A DNA stretch of 64,000 nucleotides from the NCBI GenBank assembly GCA_026398255.1, contig JAPLTG010000015.1:1-64000 (forward strand), in the 5' to 3' direction. Shown here piece after piece: positions 26,392-34,490 of the stretch (its first letter is position 1; each line of letters opens with the position of its first letter). This DNA is from Verrucomicrobiota bacterium. Lineage in GTDB: Bacteria > Verrucomicrobiota > Verrucomicrobiia > Chthoniobacterales > Terrimicrobiaceae. The notes beneath the pieces are model-generated. The model ran no database searches and had not been told where the DNA came from. It was given only the letters and a program-made list of their open reading frames with translations. Both the position numbers and the translations under genes were made by a program.

Positions 26392-27411
26392 ATGAACACC
26401 ATGAAAAGAAACGCCATGAACTTATGCTCGTTAATCGCCGTCGTTCTGGTCCTTCTCAACGGAGCTCAGGTCAGGGCCGCAGACAGCGCGTCTGATTCAG
26501 CCATCACTCGTATCGTGTTTCTTGGCGATAGCATCACGGAAGGCGTCGGCGTCAAAGAAAAAGCGAAGGATCGGTATGCCACGGTCGCCACAAGATTGTT
26601 GGCGGGCAAGCATCCTGGAATCACAGAGATCAACCTGGGACAAAGCGGGCGGGCCCTTTGCCAGCAAGAAGCCGGGTATTCCGAAAGCGTGCTGAAGCAA
26701 AACCCGGATGCGGTGGTCATTCAGTGGGGCGTAAACGATCAATACTGGGGCTTCTCCATTGCAGAATTCGTGGCTCGTTATGATGCGCTTGTTGCTGCAC
26801 TGCGAACCGCGAAGCCTCGGATGCCGATCGTTCTCATGACATTGATCGCCGACTTCCGCTGGTCGGAAAACCAAGACGCGTGGATCGGCGAGGCAAACAT
26901 CGCCTTGCAGGAGATTGCCGCCCGCTACCGCTGCCACCTGGCCGACACGCATCGGGCCGTCGATCATCAAAAGACGCTCTACAGCGATCTCATCCACCCC
27001 AACACCGCCGGCGCCGAGGTGATGGCAAAAACCATCGTTGCCGCTCTCGATGTCCCGCCGCTGTCCGTCGAAAAATCGGCCGTCTCATTCGATCAAGGCA
27101 CCGAGGTGCGATTCCTTCAAAACGTCTTTCTGCCGAAGCGTGAAGGCACGGAACCGCAGTGGGTGCATGTCACGGACATCAACCCCAAGGGGATGAACAT
27201 CGAGAGCAAGATTCCCATCGCCATCCGCACCGCACCGATCTACCCGGCGGGCAACTATCGCATCGTGATCCGAGATAAGTCCGGAGCAGTCGTGAACACC
27301 ATCGCGTCTGAGGTGAACTGGTCCCGGATGAATAGTTTTACATTTGATCCCAAGGACCACGCCGGCCCATTTCGCATCGAAATCCTGCCGGAGAATCCCG
27401 CTAACAAATAA
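26392..27411 (+). CDS. SGNH/GDSL-family esterase (carbohydrate deacetylase-like), exported
   Basis: About 339 residues. The start at ATG 26392 is set by GGAAG at 26380-26384, seven bases upstream; ATG 26401 is also possible. A signal peptide (LIAVVLVLLNGAQVRA) precedes a complete SGNH catalytic set: block I FLGDSITEG (Ser), block II LGQSGRA (Gly), block III WGVNDQYW (Asn) and block V DLIHPNTAG (Asp and His). Such enzymes usually remove acetyl groups from polysaccharides. A C-terminal beta domain of about 100 residues (VRFLQNVFLPKREGTEPQW) follows. It is useful as an in-window reference for the degenerate SGNH domains at 41048 and 46717. It probably deacetylates side chains before the glycosidases act. 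Confidence 0.85.
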   Translation: MNTMKRNAMNLCSLIAVVLVLLNGAQVRAADSASDSAITRIVFLGDSITEGVGVKEKAKDRYATVATRLLAGKHPGITEINLGQSGRALCQQEAGYSESVLKQNPDAVVIQWGVNDQYWGFSIAEFVARYDALVAALRTAKPRMPIVLMTLIADFRWSENQDAWIGEANIALQEIAARYRCHLADTHRAVDHQKTLYSDLIHPNTAGAEVMAKTIVAALDVPPLSVEKSAVSFDQGTEVRFLQNVFLPKREGTEPQWVHVTDINPKGMNIESKIPIAIRTAPIYPAGNYRIVIRDKSGAVVNTIASEVNWSRMNSFTFDPKDHAGPFRIEILPENPANK

Positions 27412-27426
27412 CCCCATCATACATTC

Positions 27427-29106
27427 ATGAATTATACCTTACGAAAAGTCATAACGGCCGGTTTTGCTGTGCTGCTGTTGAACTCAGACGCGCGTCTGCT
27501 TGCGGAGGGGGCGGGCGCGATCCTGAAGCCTGATGCGCTACGCAGTTATGTGGCAACCTTTAATGGTCAGCGTCCCGACGATACTGCAGAGGGATTACCT
27601 GAGGATGGATCGGTCACCGCGATCAGCAACGACCAGGCTGCTGATTGGATGGAAAAAAACATCCCGCTTTTCGAGTGTTCCGACAAGGATATCGAGGAGA
27701 CCTATTACTTTCGTTGGTGGGCCTACCGGAAACACATCTGGAAAACTCCTGACGGTTTCGTTGTTACGGAATTCCTGCCGAAGGTGGGTTGGAGCAAGAA
27801 ACACAACACCATCAATTGCCCCGTCGGCCATCAACTCTACGAGGGGCGCTGGATCCGAGACCCGAAGGTCATGTCAGAATATGCAGCGTTCCACTTTGGA
27901 AAAGGCGGCGATCCGGGAGGTTCGAGCAAGATGTATTCCCAGTGGATCACCGATGGCATCTACGCGAATTATCTGGTCACTGCCGACAAGCCGTTCGTCA
28001 CCGGCTTGTTAGACGCCTTGATCAAGAATCACGAGGCTTGGAAGCAAGGTAATCCGGCTCTCCACCCATGGCAGAGAAGCCGGTTGCTGGACAATGGTCT
28101 CTACTGGCAGGTTGATTCCTGGGAGGGGCAGGAGTTTTCCATCGGTGGCACGGGCATCCGGCCGCCGATGAACTCGTATATGTTCGGTAGCGCGGTGGCC
28201 ATTGCCAAAATCGCGGAACTGGCTGGCCGGAAAGAATTAGCCGACCAATATCAGACCGAAGCGGAGCAGTTGCGAAAACGGGTTCAGGATCAACTGTGGG
28301 ATCCCGAGGCGAAGTTCTTTAAAGTGATGCGGCACGAAATGGCACCGATGAACCAGTATGACAACTCGGTCGCGGAGGTCTGCGAGCCGGGCAAATTGGT
28401 CAAGGTTCGCGAGATCTTTGGATTTGTGCCTTGGTATTTCAATATGCCTGAGGCCGGTCGTGGCTACGAAGAAGCGTGGCGGCAACTGACCGACCCACAG
28501 GGATTCTCCGGTGCCTATGGACCGACGGTGGCTGAGCGGCGAGATCCTAAGTTTTTTATCAATGCCGCAGGGTGCATGTGGTGCGGAGCGAGTTGGCCGT
28601 TTTCGACATCGCAAACACTCACCGCCTTGGCAAATGTGCTCAACAATTACAACCAAGATGTGATCGGCAAAAAAGAGTATTTCGACCTTCTCAAGGCCTA
28701 CACGCGCAGCCACCGCCTCACGCTGGATGACGGTAAGGTCGTATCGTGGCTCGACGAGTCGCTCAATCCCGATACAGGACGCTGGATGAAGGTGGGGCCA
28801 TTCCCGAAAACGCGTGGCAGGGATTACAACCACTCCAGCTACTGCGACCTGGTCATCTCTGGCCTTGTGGGACTGCGTCCGCGCTCGGATGACATCGTCG
28901 AGGTCAACCCGCTCGTGCCCGAAGACGCCTTGGATTATTTCTGTTTGGACAACGTGAGCTATCACGGCCACAACCTCACGATTTTGTGGGACAAGACGGG
29001 CCAGCAGTATGGTCGTCGCAAGGGGCTGCACATTCTGGCCGACGGCAAGGAGATCGCTTACAGCGAAAAGTTAACAAAGATAACCGGTGGCCTTCCTACT
29101 CGATAA
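27427..29106 (+). CDS. (alpha/alpha)6-barrel glycosidase, MGH1/GH63-like
   Basis: 559-residue exported protein. Leader (VITAGFAVLLLNSDARLLA), then motifs of six-hairpin glycosidases: YYFRWWAYRKHIW, HNTINCPVGHQLYEGRW, MYSQWITDGIYANYL, LLDNGLYWQVDSWEGQEFS, GTGIRPPMNSYMFG and YGPTVAERRDP. The pattern resembles MGH1-like/GH63-related enzymes with an acidic cleft, where Asp in VDSWEG and acidic residues near the C-terminal NHSSYCDL region are candidate catalytic residues. Which sugar it releases is unknown. Its last 25 residues (LHILADGKEIAYSEK) form a small beta cap. The spacing to its neighbours (15 and 23 bp) places it in the same operon-like run. Confidence 0.6.
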   Translation: MNYTLRKVITAGFAVLLLNSDARLLAEGAGAILKPDALRSYVATFNGQRPDDTAEGLPEDGSVTAISNDQAADWMEKNIPLFECSDKDIEETYYFRWWAYRKHIWKTPDGFVVTEFLPKVGWSKKHNTINCPVGHQLYEGRWIRDPKVMSEYAAFHFGKGGDPGGSSKMYSQWITDGIYANYLVTADKPFVTGLLDALIKNHEAWKQGNPALHPWQRSRLLDNGLYWQVDSWEGQEFSIGGTGIRPPMNSYMFGSAVAIAKIAELAGRKELADQYQTEAEQLRKRVQDQLWDPEAKFFKVMRHEMAPMNQYDNSVAEVCEPGKLVKVREIFGFVPWYFNMPEAGRGYEEAWRQLTDPQGFSGAYGPTVAERRDPKFFINAAGCMWCGASWPFSTSQTLTALANVLNNYNQDVIGKKEYFDLLKAYTRSHRLTLDDGKVVSWLDESLNPDTGRWMKVGPFPKTRGRDYNHSSYCDLVISGLVGLRPRSDDIVEVNPLVPEDALDYFCLDNVSYHGHNLTILWDKTGQQYGRRKGLHILADGKEIAYSEKLTKITGGLPTR

Positions 29107-29129
29107 AGACAACTCCCATTTTAAAATAT

Positions 29130-31394
29130 ATGATCAAACGACTTCCCCTCCTATTACTCCTTGGCTGCATTCATCCCATGGCTGCGCTGCAGGCGGGGGG
29201 TGACGGACTCCCGGAAAAATACAATGTCGTATGGGACTCGCCCAGCAAGGATTACAATGGCTCCATGCCGATTGGAAATGGCGATATCGGGGCTAATGTG
29301 TGGGTGGAACCGACTGGTGATTTGATTTTCTATCTCTCGAAAACCGACGCGTGGAGCGGCGGCGGTCCAGATCCGGAATTGCTGAAACTCGGGAGGTTTC
29401 GAGTGCGCCTCGACAAACCGCTTTTCCAAGAAGGCGCGAGCTTCCGTCAGGAACTGGATTTAAAGGCGTCCGTCGGCGAAATGAAACGCTCGATTCGCTT
29501 TTGGATTGATGCGAATCGCCCTGTGGTTCATTTGGATATCCAAAGTTCCCCACCCTGCACGGCCGAGATCGCCCTGGAAAGTTGGCGGGCCGAGGGCAAA
29601 TACCTTCGAGGGGGTTCCCAAAAGGACATCATCCTGCCAGCGGATGGACAGACGGTGCGGTGGTATCAGCGAAATGTTCACAGCATTTTCAAAGATAACA
29701 TGAAAAACCAGCACATGGGCGATGTCGTGGATCAATTTCCTGATCCGCTGATCCATCGCACCTTCGGCGGCGTGATTTCCGGCAAAGGGTTGAAGTCGAA
29801 AGACGATAAAACGCTCGCGACCGCGGCTCCCATGGAGCGGATCGAAATACAAATCCATCCCCTGACCGCTCAAACGAAAACAGCAGATGAGTGGCTGCTC
29901 CAACTCGAGGAACAACGAAAAACGGGGAATGCTACACCGATAGGCGAGGCTTGGTCGGCCCATGTGAAATGGTGGCAGAGCTTCTGGCAGAGAAGTTGGA
30001 TCGATGTCACGCCATCTGCCGAAACCGGCCAAAACAATTTGAACGAAGCTTTTGAAGTCAGCCAAGCCTACACGCTGCAACGCTGGATTCAGGCCTGCGC
30101 AGGTCGTGGTGCCTACCCCATCAAATTTAATGGCTCCTTGTTTACAGTCGATGCAGTGGATGCGTTCTGGAAATTTCCTGAAGGCCAGTATGCCGGTCCC
30201 GACTACATGCGCTGGGGTGGTCCCTACTGGTTCCAGAACACGCGCTTGATTTACTGGCCGATGTTGGCTTCCGGGGATTACGACCAGATGGCGCCGCTCT
30301 TTACGATGTATCGCAACATGCTGCCGTTGTTGAAGGAACGGGCGCGCCGCTATTTCGGACACGACGGGGTGCACTTTTCCGAGACGACTGAGATTTGGGG
30401 ACTCAATCGGGATGTTTGTTTTGGCAAAGATAATCCGGGTTTCTATCCGACCAGCACTTACATGAAGTATAACTGGGATTGCGGGTTGGAACTCTCGACC
30501 ATGCTTCTGGCATATTACCAGCATACGCAGGACCAAGCCTTCGTTGGCGAAACTCTTCTGCCCATCGCGGATCAGGTCGTCACCTTTTATGAGCAGCACT
30601 ATCAACGCGACAAGGATGGGAAGCTGCATATTTATCCTTCCCAAGCTCTTGAAACTTGGCAAAACACCGAAAATCCCACCACCGTTCTTGCAGGCATGCG
30701 TGTTGTTTTGGCGGGACTGCTGGCATTGCCCGAGTCCTTGACGACGAGCGAGCAGCGCAAGCGCTGGACACGCGTGCTCGGGGAGATGAAAGAAGTTCCT
30801 ATTGCCGAAGAGGGTGGCAAGAAATGGATCAAGCCGGCCCATGTTTTTTCCGACAAAAAAAACGCGGAACATCCGGAATTGTATGCGGTCTTCCCATATC
30901 CGATCTATGGTGTTGGGAAGCCGGATTTGGAGATCGGTCTGGAAACCTACAAGCGCCGCGAGAACAAGCGCACGGGCGGATGGCAGCAGGACGCCATCCA
31001 GGCCGCGTTACTTGGACAAAGCGCGGATGCTAAGTTTTTTATGCTTCAGAATATCACCATGGAAAACCTCATGGGCGGGGACAACGAGAAAGCGAAACGC
31101 CCGGATAGCCGCTTCCCCGCTTTCTGGGGCCCAAACTTCGATTGGATTCCCGACCAGTGCAATGGCTCAGTGATCCTCTCCACGCTGCAATACATGCTCA
31201 TGCAGACGGACGGGAAGAAAATCATCCTGCTTCCGGCTTGGCCAAAGGAGTGGAACGCCTCTTTCAAACTCCACGCTCCCTACCAAACAACTGTCGAAGG
31301 GCGTGTGGAAAATGGAAAAGTGGTGGATTTAAAGGTCACTCCAGAATCCCGTATCAAAGACATCGTAAATGCCGAAAATTTAAAACCTCAATAA
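29130..31394 (+). CDS. DUF5703 / GH95-like glycosidase, paralog without LamG insert
   Basis: 754 residues from ATG 29130, chosen because it begins the signal peptide (MIKRLPLLLLLGCIHPMAAL); the longer frame from 28986 overlaps the previous gene. The DUF5703 N-terminal domain (YNVVWDSPSKDYNGSMPIGN, DIGANVWVEPTGDLIFYLS) and GH95-like barrel (RWIQACAGRGAYPIKFNGS, MLLAYYQHTQDQAF, IYPSQALETW) are closely related to 11448-14300. It shows the uninterrupted form of the fold: SWIDVTPS is followed within about 10 residues by AFEVSQAYTLQRW. Its TAA stop falls inside the first units of a 9-bp tandem repeat that forms the whole spacer to the next gene. Confidence 0.82.
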   Translation: MIKRLPLLLLLGCIHPMAALQAGGDGLPEKYNVVWDSPSKDYNGSMPIGNGDIGANVWVEPTGDLIFYLSKTDAWSGGGPDPELLKLGRFRVRLDKPLFQEGASFRQELDLKASVGEMKRSIRFWIDANRPVVHLDIQSSPPCTAEIALESWRAEGKYLRGGSQKDIILPADGQTVRWYQRNVHSIFKDNMKNQHMGDVVDQFPDPLIHRTFGGVISGKGLKSKDDKTLATAAPMERIEIQIHPLTAQTKTADEWLLQLEEQRKTGNATPIGEAWSAHVKWWQSFWQRSWIDVTPSAETGQNNLNEAFEVSQAYTLQRWIQACAGRGAYPIKFNGSLFTVDAVDAFWKFPEGQYAGPDYMRWGGPYWFQNTRLIYWPMLASGDYDQMAPLFTMYRNMLPLLKERARRYFGHDGVHFSETTEIWGLNRDVCFGKDNPGFYPTSTYMKYNWDCGLELSTMLLAYYQHTQDQAFVGETLLPIADQVVTFYEQHYQRDKDGKLHIYPSQALETWQNTENPTTVLAGMRVVLAGLLALPESLTTSEQRKRWTRVLGEMKEVPIAEEGGKKWIKPAHVFSDKKNAEHPELYAVFPYPIYGVGKPDLEIGLETYKRRENKRTGGWQQDAIQAALLGQSADAKFFMLQNITMENLMGGDNEKAKRPDSRFPAFWGPNFDWIPDQCNGSVILSTLQYMLMQTDGKKIILLPAWPKEWNASFKLHAPYQTTVEGRVENGKVVDLKVTPESRIKDIVNAENLKPQ

Positions 31395-31455
31395 CCTCAA
31401 TAACCTCAATAACCTCAATAACCTCAATAACCTCAATAACCTCAATAACCTAAAT
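31384..31455 (+). repeat. 9-bp tandem repeat (AACCTCAAT)n filling an intergenic spacer
   Basis: Seven exact copies of AACCTCAAT (starts 31384, 31393, 31402, 31411, 31420, 31429, 31438) plus one altered unit (AACCTAAAT, 31447), ending directly at the ATG of the next gene. The upstream gene's stop codon (31392-31394) is contributed by the repeat itself. The unit includes TAA in one frame, so copy-number change does not alter either protein but changes the spacer in 9-bp steps. Confidence 0.97.
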
Positions 31456-34230
31456 ATGAATAAAATAATACAATTAGGAACTGCAATCGCATTCTGTTCG
31501 ACGGCAATTGCCGCCGAGCTCCATGTCTCACCCGCAGGCAACGATGCGAGTGATGGCAGCAAGTCGGCGCCGCTGAAGACGATCTCGGCGGCAGCGTCCA
31601 AAGCTCAGCCGGGAGATACGATCACCGTGCAAGAAGGCATTTATCGCGAGAGGATTAATCCGCCACGAGGGGGAACGGCCGATGACAAGCGCATCACCTA
31701 CCAGGCCGCTCAAGGGGGCAAGGTGGTCATCAAGGGTTCCGAGCAGATCACGACATGGTCTCCGGTGGAGAACGATGTGTGGAAAGTCACCCTGCCGAAT
31801 AGCTTCTTCGGGAAATTCAATCCTTACAATGATCTGGTGCGCGGGGACTGGTATGAGGCCAAGCGTCCTTATCATACGGGAGCGGTCTACCTCAATGGTC
31901 ACTGGCTTAAAGAAGCCTCACGCAAGAACCAAATTCTGAAGTCGGCAGCGAAAGAAGTCGCTGAAAACTCCAGACCTGAACTCATGAATCTCCGGCAATT
32001 GGTTGGGAACGGAAAGGATGGCCAACCCTTGCTTGCGTCCAAGTATGAAACCGCCAGCGACCCATTGCAAACAACGAACCTCCCTGATGGCTCGACCAGT
32101 GTCGGCAAGCTGAAAGACGGCTCCGTGTTATCCTTCGAGATGGATTTCGGCGTAGATGCCAAAAACTTGACGATTCACGCCGCTTCGCCAGTCGATGGAG
32201 GCATTGTGGAGATTCGGAAAGGTGACGCAGGCGGAGAATTGCTGGGCACGATCGATGTCGGCTTCACTGCGGAATGGACCAGTTTCCAGCCATTTCAAAC
32301 GAACTTAAGCGAAGGGCTTAGCGGAAAAAATAAAATCGCGTTGGTGTTCAAGGCTCGTCCACAGAAGCTGCAGGACGATGCCCAGACAGCGTATTGGTTT
32401 GCCGAGGTGGATCAAGAATCCACCACCATCTGGGCGCAATTCAAGGGTGTGGACCCGAACAAGGAAATGGTCGAAATCAATGTGCGGCAAAGCATTTTCT
32501 ATCCTGAAGAGACAGGCATGAACTACATCACGGTGAAGGGGTTCACTCTGGAGCAGGCAGCGACCCCTTGGGCCCCGCCTACGGCAGAGCAGATCGGGGC
32601 GATCGGCACCAACTGGTCGAAAGGCTGGTTGATCGAGGACAATACGATTCGTTACTCCACCTGCAGCGGGGTGACGCTGGGGAAACACGGTGACGAGTTC
32701 GACAACACGATGAACTACAATCGGTCGATTCGCGTTGGCTTGGAACGCGGTTGGGACCGCAAGAATATCGGCAGCCATGTCGTGCGGAATAACCACATTT
32801 ACAATTGTGGCCAAGGCGGGATTATCGGCAGTCTGGGTTGCAGTTTTTCAACAATCACCGGGAATGAAATTCACGATATTCGGCAGCACCACGAATACGG
32901 CGGGTGTGAAACAGCTGGCATCAAGTTGCATGGAGCGGTGGATGTCCTCATCAGTAAGAATCATGTTTACCGCTGTGCGCACTGGGGCGGCATCTGGATC
33001 GACTGGATGGGCCAAGGCGCACGGTTGACCGGCAACCTCCTGCATGGCAACAGCAACGATCTGATGGTCGAGATGAACCATGGCCCGATGCTCATCGACA
33101 ACAATATAATGCTGTCCGCAGGAGGCGTCTTGGATGCGAGTGGCGGCGGGGCGTATGTGCACAACCTGATCAGCGGAGCGATGTCCATCTGGTCGGACCT
33201 CACAAAACGGCAGACACCAATGTTTTTGCCTCACTCCACGGAAATAAAATTTCCAAAGCATCTCAATGAAAAATTTGGGGCCATGGGCGGTGGGGCCGCT
33301 CGCTTTTCCAATCCCGTAGACAAGACCGAACAGGATGTTGTCTACCAGAGTGTTCGATACGGCTGCGAAGGATATGTTCTCGATGTCCCCAACGGAAACT
33401 ACACCGTGACGCTAAAATTCAATGAGCCATTTTTCGAAACGGTCGGCTCACGCCGTTTTGGCGTGAATATCCAAGGGGCACCCGTGGTGGAGAAATTGGA
33501 TATCATGGCAAAAGCGGGTAAAAATGTGGCGTTCGATGTGGTCACCGAAGGCGTTTGTGTGAAGGACGGCGTGCTGAAGGTCGGGTTCACTCGCGATTTC
33601 GGCGATCCCTGTATTGCGGGAATTGAAGTGGCCGGCCCCCGGGATGTGGCCAAGCCGTTCGATCTTCGGATCAATTGTGGCGGCGAAGCGTGGGAAGCCT
33701 TTCGAGCCGACTTCATGATCATGACGCCTGAGGCCCGTGTGGCTCTGATGGATAAGTGGGGCGGTGTCGGCGTCACCGTGGATCAAAACGATGACCGCTT
33801 TTTCAACAACCTTTTCATCAATGCCAAGTCGCTGTCCCGTTACGATGAACACAAGTTCAAAATCACAGCGGCCGGCAATGTCTTCCTGGCCGGGGCCAAA
33901 GCCTCGGAACAAGACAAAGATCCCATCGTCGCGGAAGCCTTCGATCCAAAAATCAAGCTCGTCGAAAAAGCTGACGGCTGGTGGTTGGAGATGAATGTGG
34001 ATTCCACATGGGAGGAGAAGGTTAAGCGCCATCTTGTGTCGTCGGATTTGCTCGGCCGAGCCCAACTTCCAGGCGCTTCTTTTGAAACTCCAGATGGCAA
34101 ACCCTACCTTCTCGATACCGACTACTTCGGCAATAAATGGCCGAAAAATCACCCCTCTCCCGGACCTTTTGCCTTGACCGGAGAGAAAGCAATGAAAGTC
34201 AAAGTGTGGCCCAGGAAGAATGATAAATAG
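31456..34230 (+). CDS. Right-handed beta-helix polysaccharide-active protein with jelly-roll inserts
   Basis: 924-residue exported protein. After the leader comes the usual opening of beta-helix carbohydrate enzymes (ELHVSPAGNDASDGSKSAPL, GDTITVQEGIYRERINPPRG). An inserted CBM6-like module follows (about 205-320: LSFEMDFGVDAKNLTIHA, LLGTIDVGF, KIALVFKARP). The parallel beta-helix proper comes next, with repeated turns (WLIEDNTIRYSTCSGVTLG, VVRNNHIYNCGQGGIIGS, ITGNEIHDIR, LISKNHVYRCAHWGGIWID). A malectin-like domain (VLDVPNGNYTVTLKFNEPFF, DLRINCGG) is embedded further on. The fold is that of pectate-lyase-like lyases and of families such as GH141; catalytic residues cannot be assigned by eye. 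The ATG follows the 9-bp repeat with no Shine-Dalgarno. Confidence 0.72.
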   Translation: MNKIIQLGTAIAFCSTAIAAELHVSPAGNDASDGSKSAPLKTISAAASKAQPGDTITVQEGIYRERINPPRGGTADDKRITYQAAQGGKVVIKGSEQITTWSPVENDVWKVTLPNSFFGKFNPYNDLVRGDWYEAKRPYHTGAVYLNGHWLKEASRKNQILKSAAKEVAENSRPELMNLRQLVGNGKDGQPLLASKYETASDPLQTTNLPDGSTSVGKLKDGSVLSFEMDFGVDAKNLTIHAASPVDGGIVEIRKGDAGGELLGTIDVGFTAEWTSFQPFQTNLSEGLSGKNKIALVFKARPQKLQDDAQTAYWFAEVDQESTTIWAQFKGVDPNKEMVEINVRQSIFYPEETGMNYITVKGFTLEQAATPWAPPTAEQIGAIGTNWSKGWLIEDNTIRYSTCSGVTLGKHGDEFDNTMNYNRSIRVGLERGWDRKNIGSHVVRNNHIYNCGQGGIIGSLGCSFSTITGNEIHDIRQHHEYGGCETAGIKLHGAVDVLISKNHVYRCAHWGGIWIDWMGQGARLTGNLLHGNSNDLMVEMNHGPMLIDNNIMLSAGGVLDASGGGAYVHNLISGAMSIWSDLTKRQTPMFLPHSTEIKFPKHLNEKFGAMGGGAARFSNPVDKTEQDVVYQSVRYGCEGYVLDVPNGNYTVTLKFNEPFFETVGSRRFGVNIQGAPVVEKLDIMAKAGKNVAFDVVTEGVCVKDGVLKVGFTRDFGDPCIAGIEVAGPRDVAKPFDLRINCGGEAWEAFRADFMIMTPEARVALMDKWGGVGVTVDQNDDRFFNNLFINAKSLSRYDEHKFKITAAGNVFLAGAKASEQDKDPIVAEAFDPKIKLVEKADGWWLEMNVDSTWEEKVKRHLVSSDLLGRAQLPGASFETPDGKPYLLDTDYFGNKWPKNHPSPGPFALTGEKAMKVKVWPRKNDK

Positions 34231-34243
34231 CTAATTTTAAATT

Positions 34244-34279
34244 AAATCTGCACACCTTGTGATCAAATTCTCCTTCAAA
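34244..34279 (+). repeat. 36-bp dispersed repeat, copy 1
   Basis: Matches 37931-37966 at 34 of 36 positions (differences at the 10th and 15th base). Both copies start with AAATCTGCA and contain GTGATCAAATTCTCC. Both lie in an intergenic region next to the GH106 gene, one before it and one after it. Confidence 0.9.
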
Positions 34280-34444
34280 TTCCTCTTTTACTCGCTCTTC
34301 GCGCTCGGCGCCTTGTTGCGAGCGAACCTGCAAAACACTACGAGGCGACATGCAGACATGGGCTCAAGTTCCAGACAGCAAATGACCCGGATTTTCCAAA
34401 AAGTCGCTTTGATCCACTTCCACACACCCGGCAAAGGGATCTAA
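34259..34444 (+). pseudogene. Orphan leader-peptide ORF (GTG start)
   Basis: GTG at 34259 begins IKFSFKFLFYSLFALGALL, which resembles a signal peptide. The remaining 40 residues are basic and polar, resemble no domain I know, and end at 34444. The same GTG context is repeated at 37946, where the frame dies after about ten codons. Together they look like two decayed copies of the 5' end of one lost exported gene. Confidence 0.45.
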
Positions 34445-34450
34445 TTAACT

Positions 34451-34464
34451 AATTGCGCGCAATT
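34451..34464. promoter_or_regulatory. 14-bp perfect palindrome upstream of GH106
   Basis: AATTGCGCGCAATT is a perfect palindrome whose right edge lies 27 bp before the GH106 start codon. The central TTGCGCGCAA resembles binding sites of LacI-type regulators. Its position would block initiation or the promoter of 34491. The regulatory role is inferred. Confidence 0.45.
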
Positions 34465-34490
34465 TATTTGAGGGAATTCAGAAAAATGAT

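Noticed and set aside
28986-29129. Longer N-terminus for the second DUF5703 gene
   Set aside because: It overlaps the preceding gene and lacks a leader; ATG 29130 begins directly with a signal peptide.
29460-30872. 470-codon minus-strand frame
   Set aside because: Antisense shadow of the DUF5703 enzyme; the same holds for 14576-16063 and 906-1619.
31384-31455. CRISPR array
   Set aside because: The 9-bp units are directly adjacent with no spacers; a simple tandem repeat.
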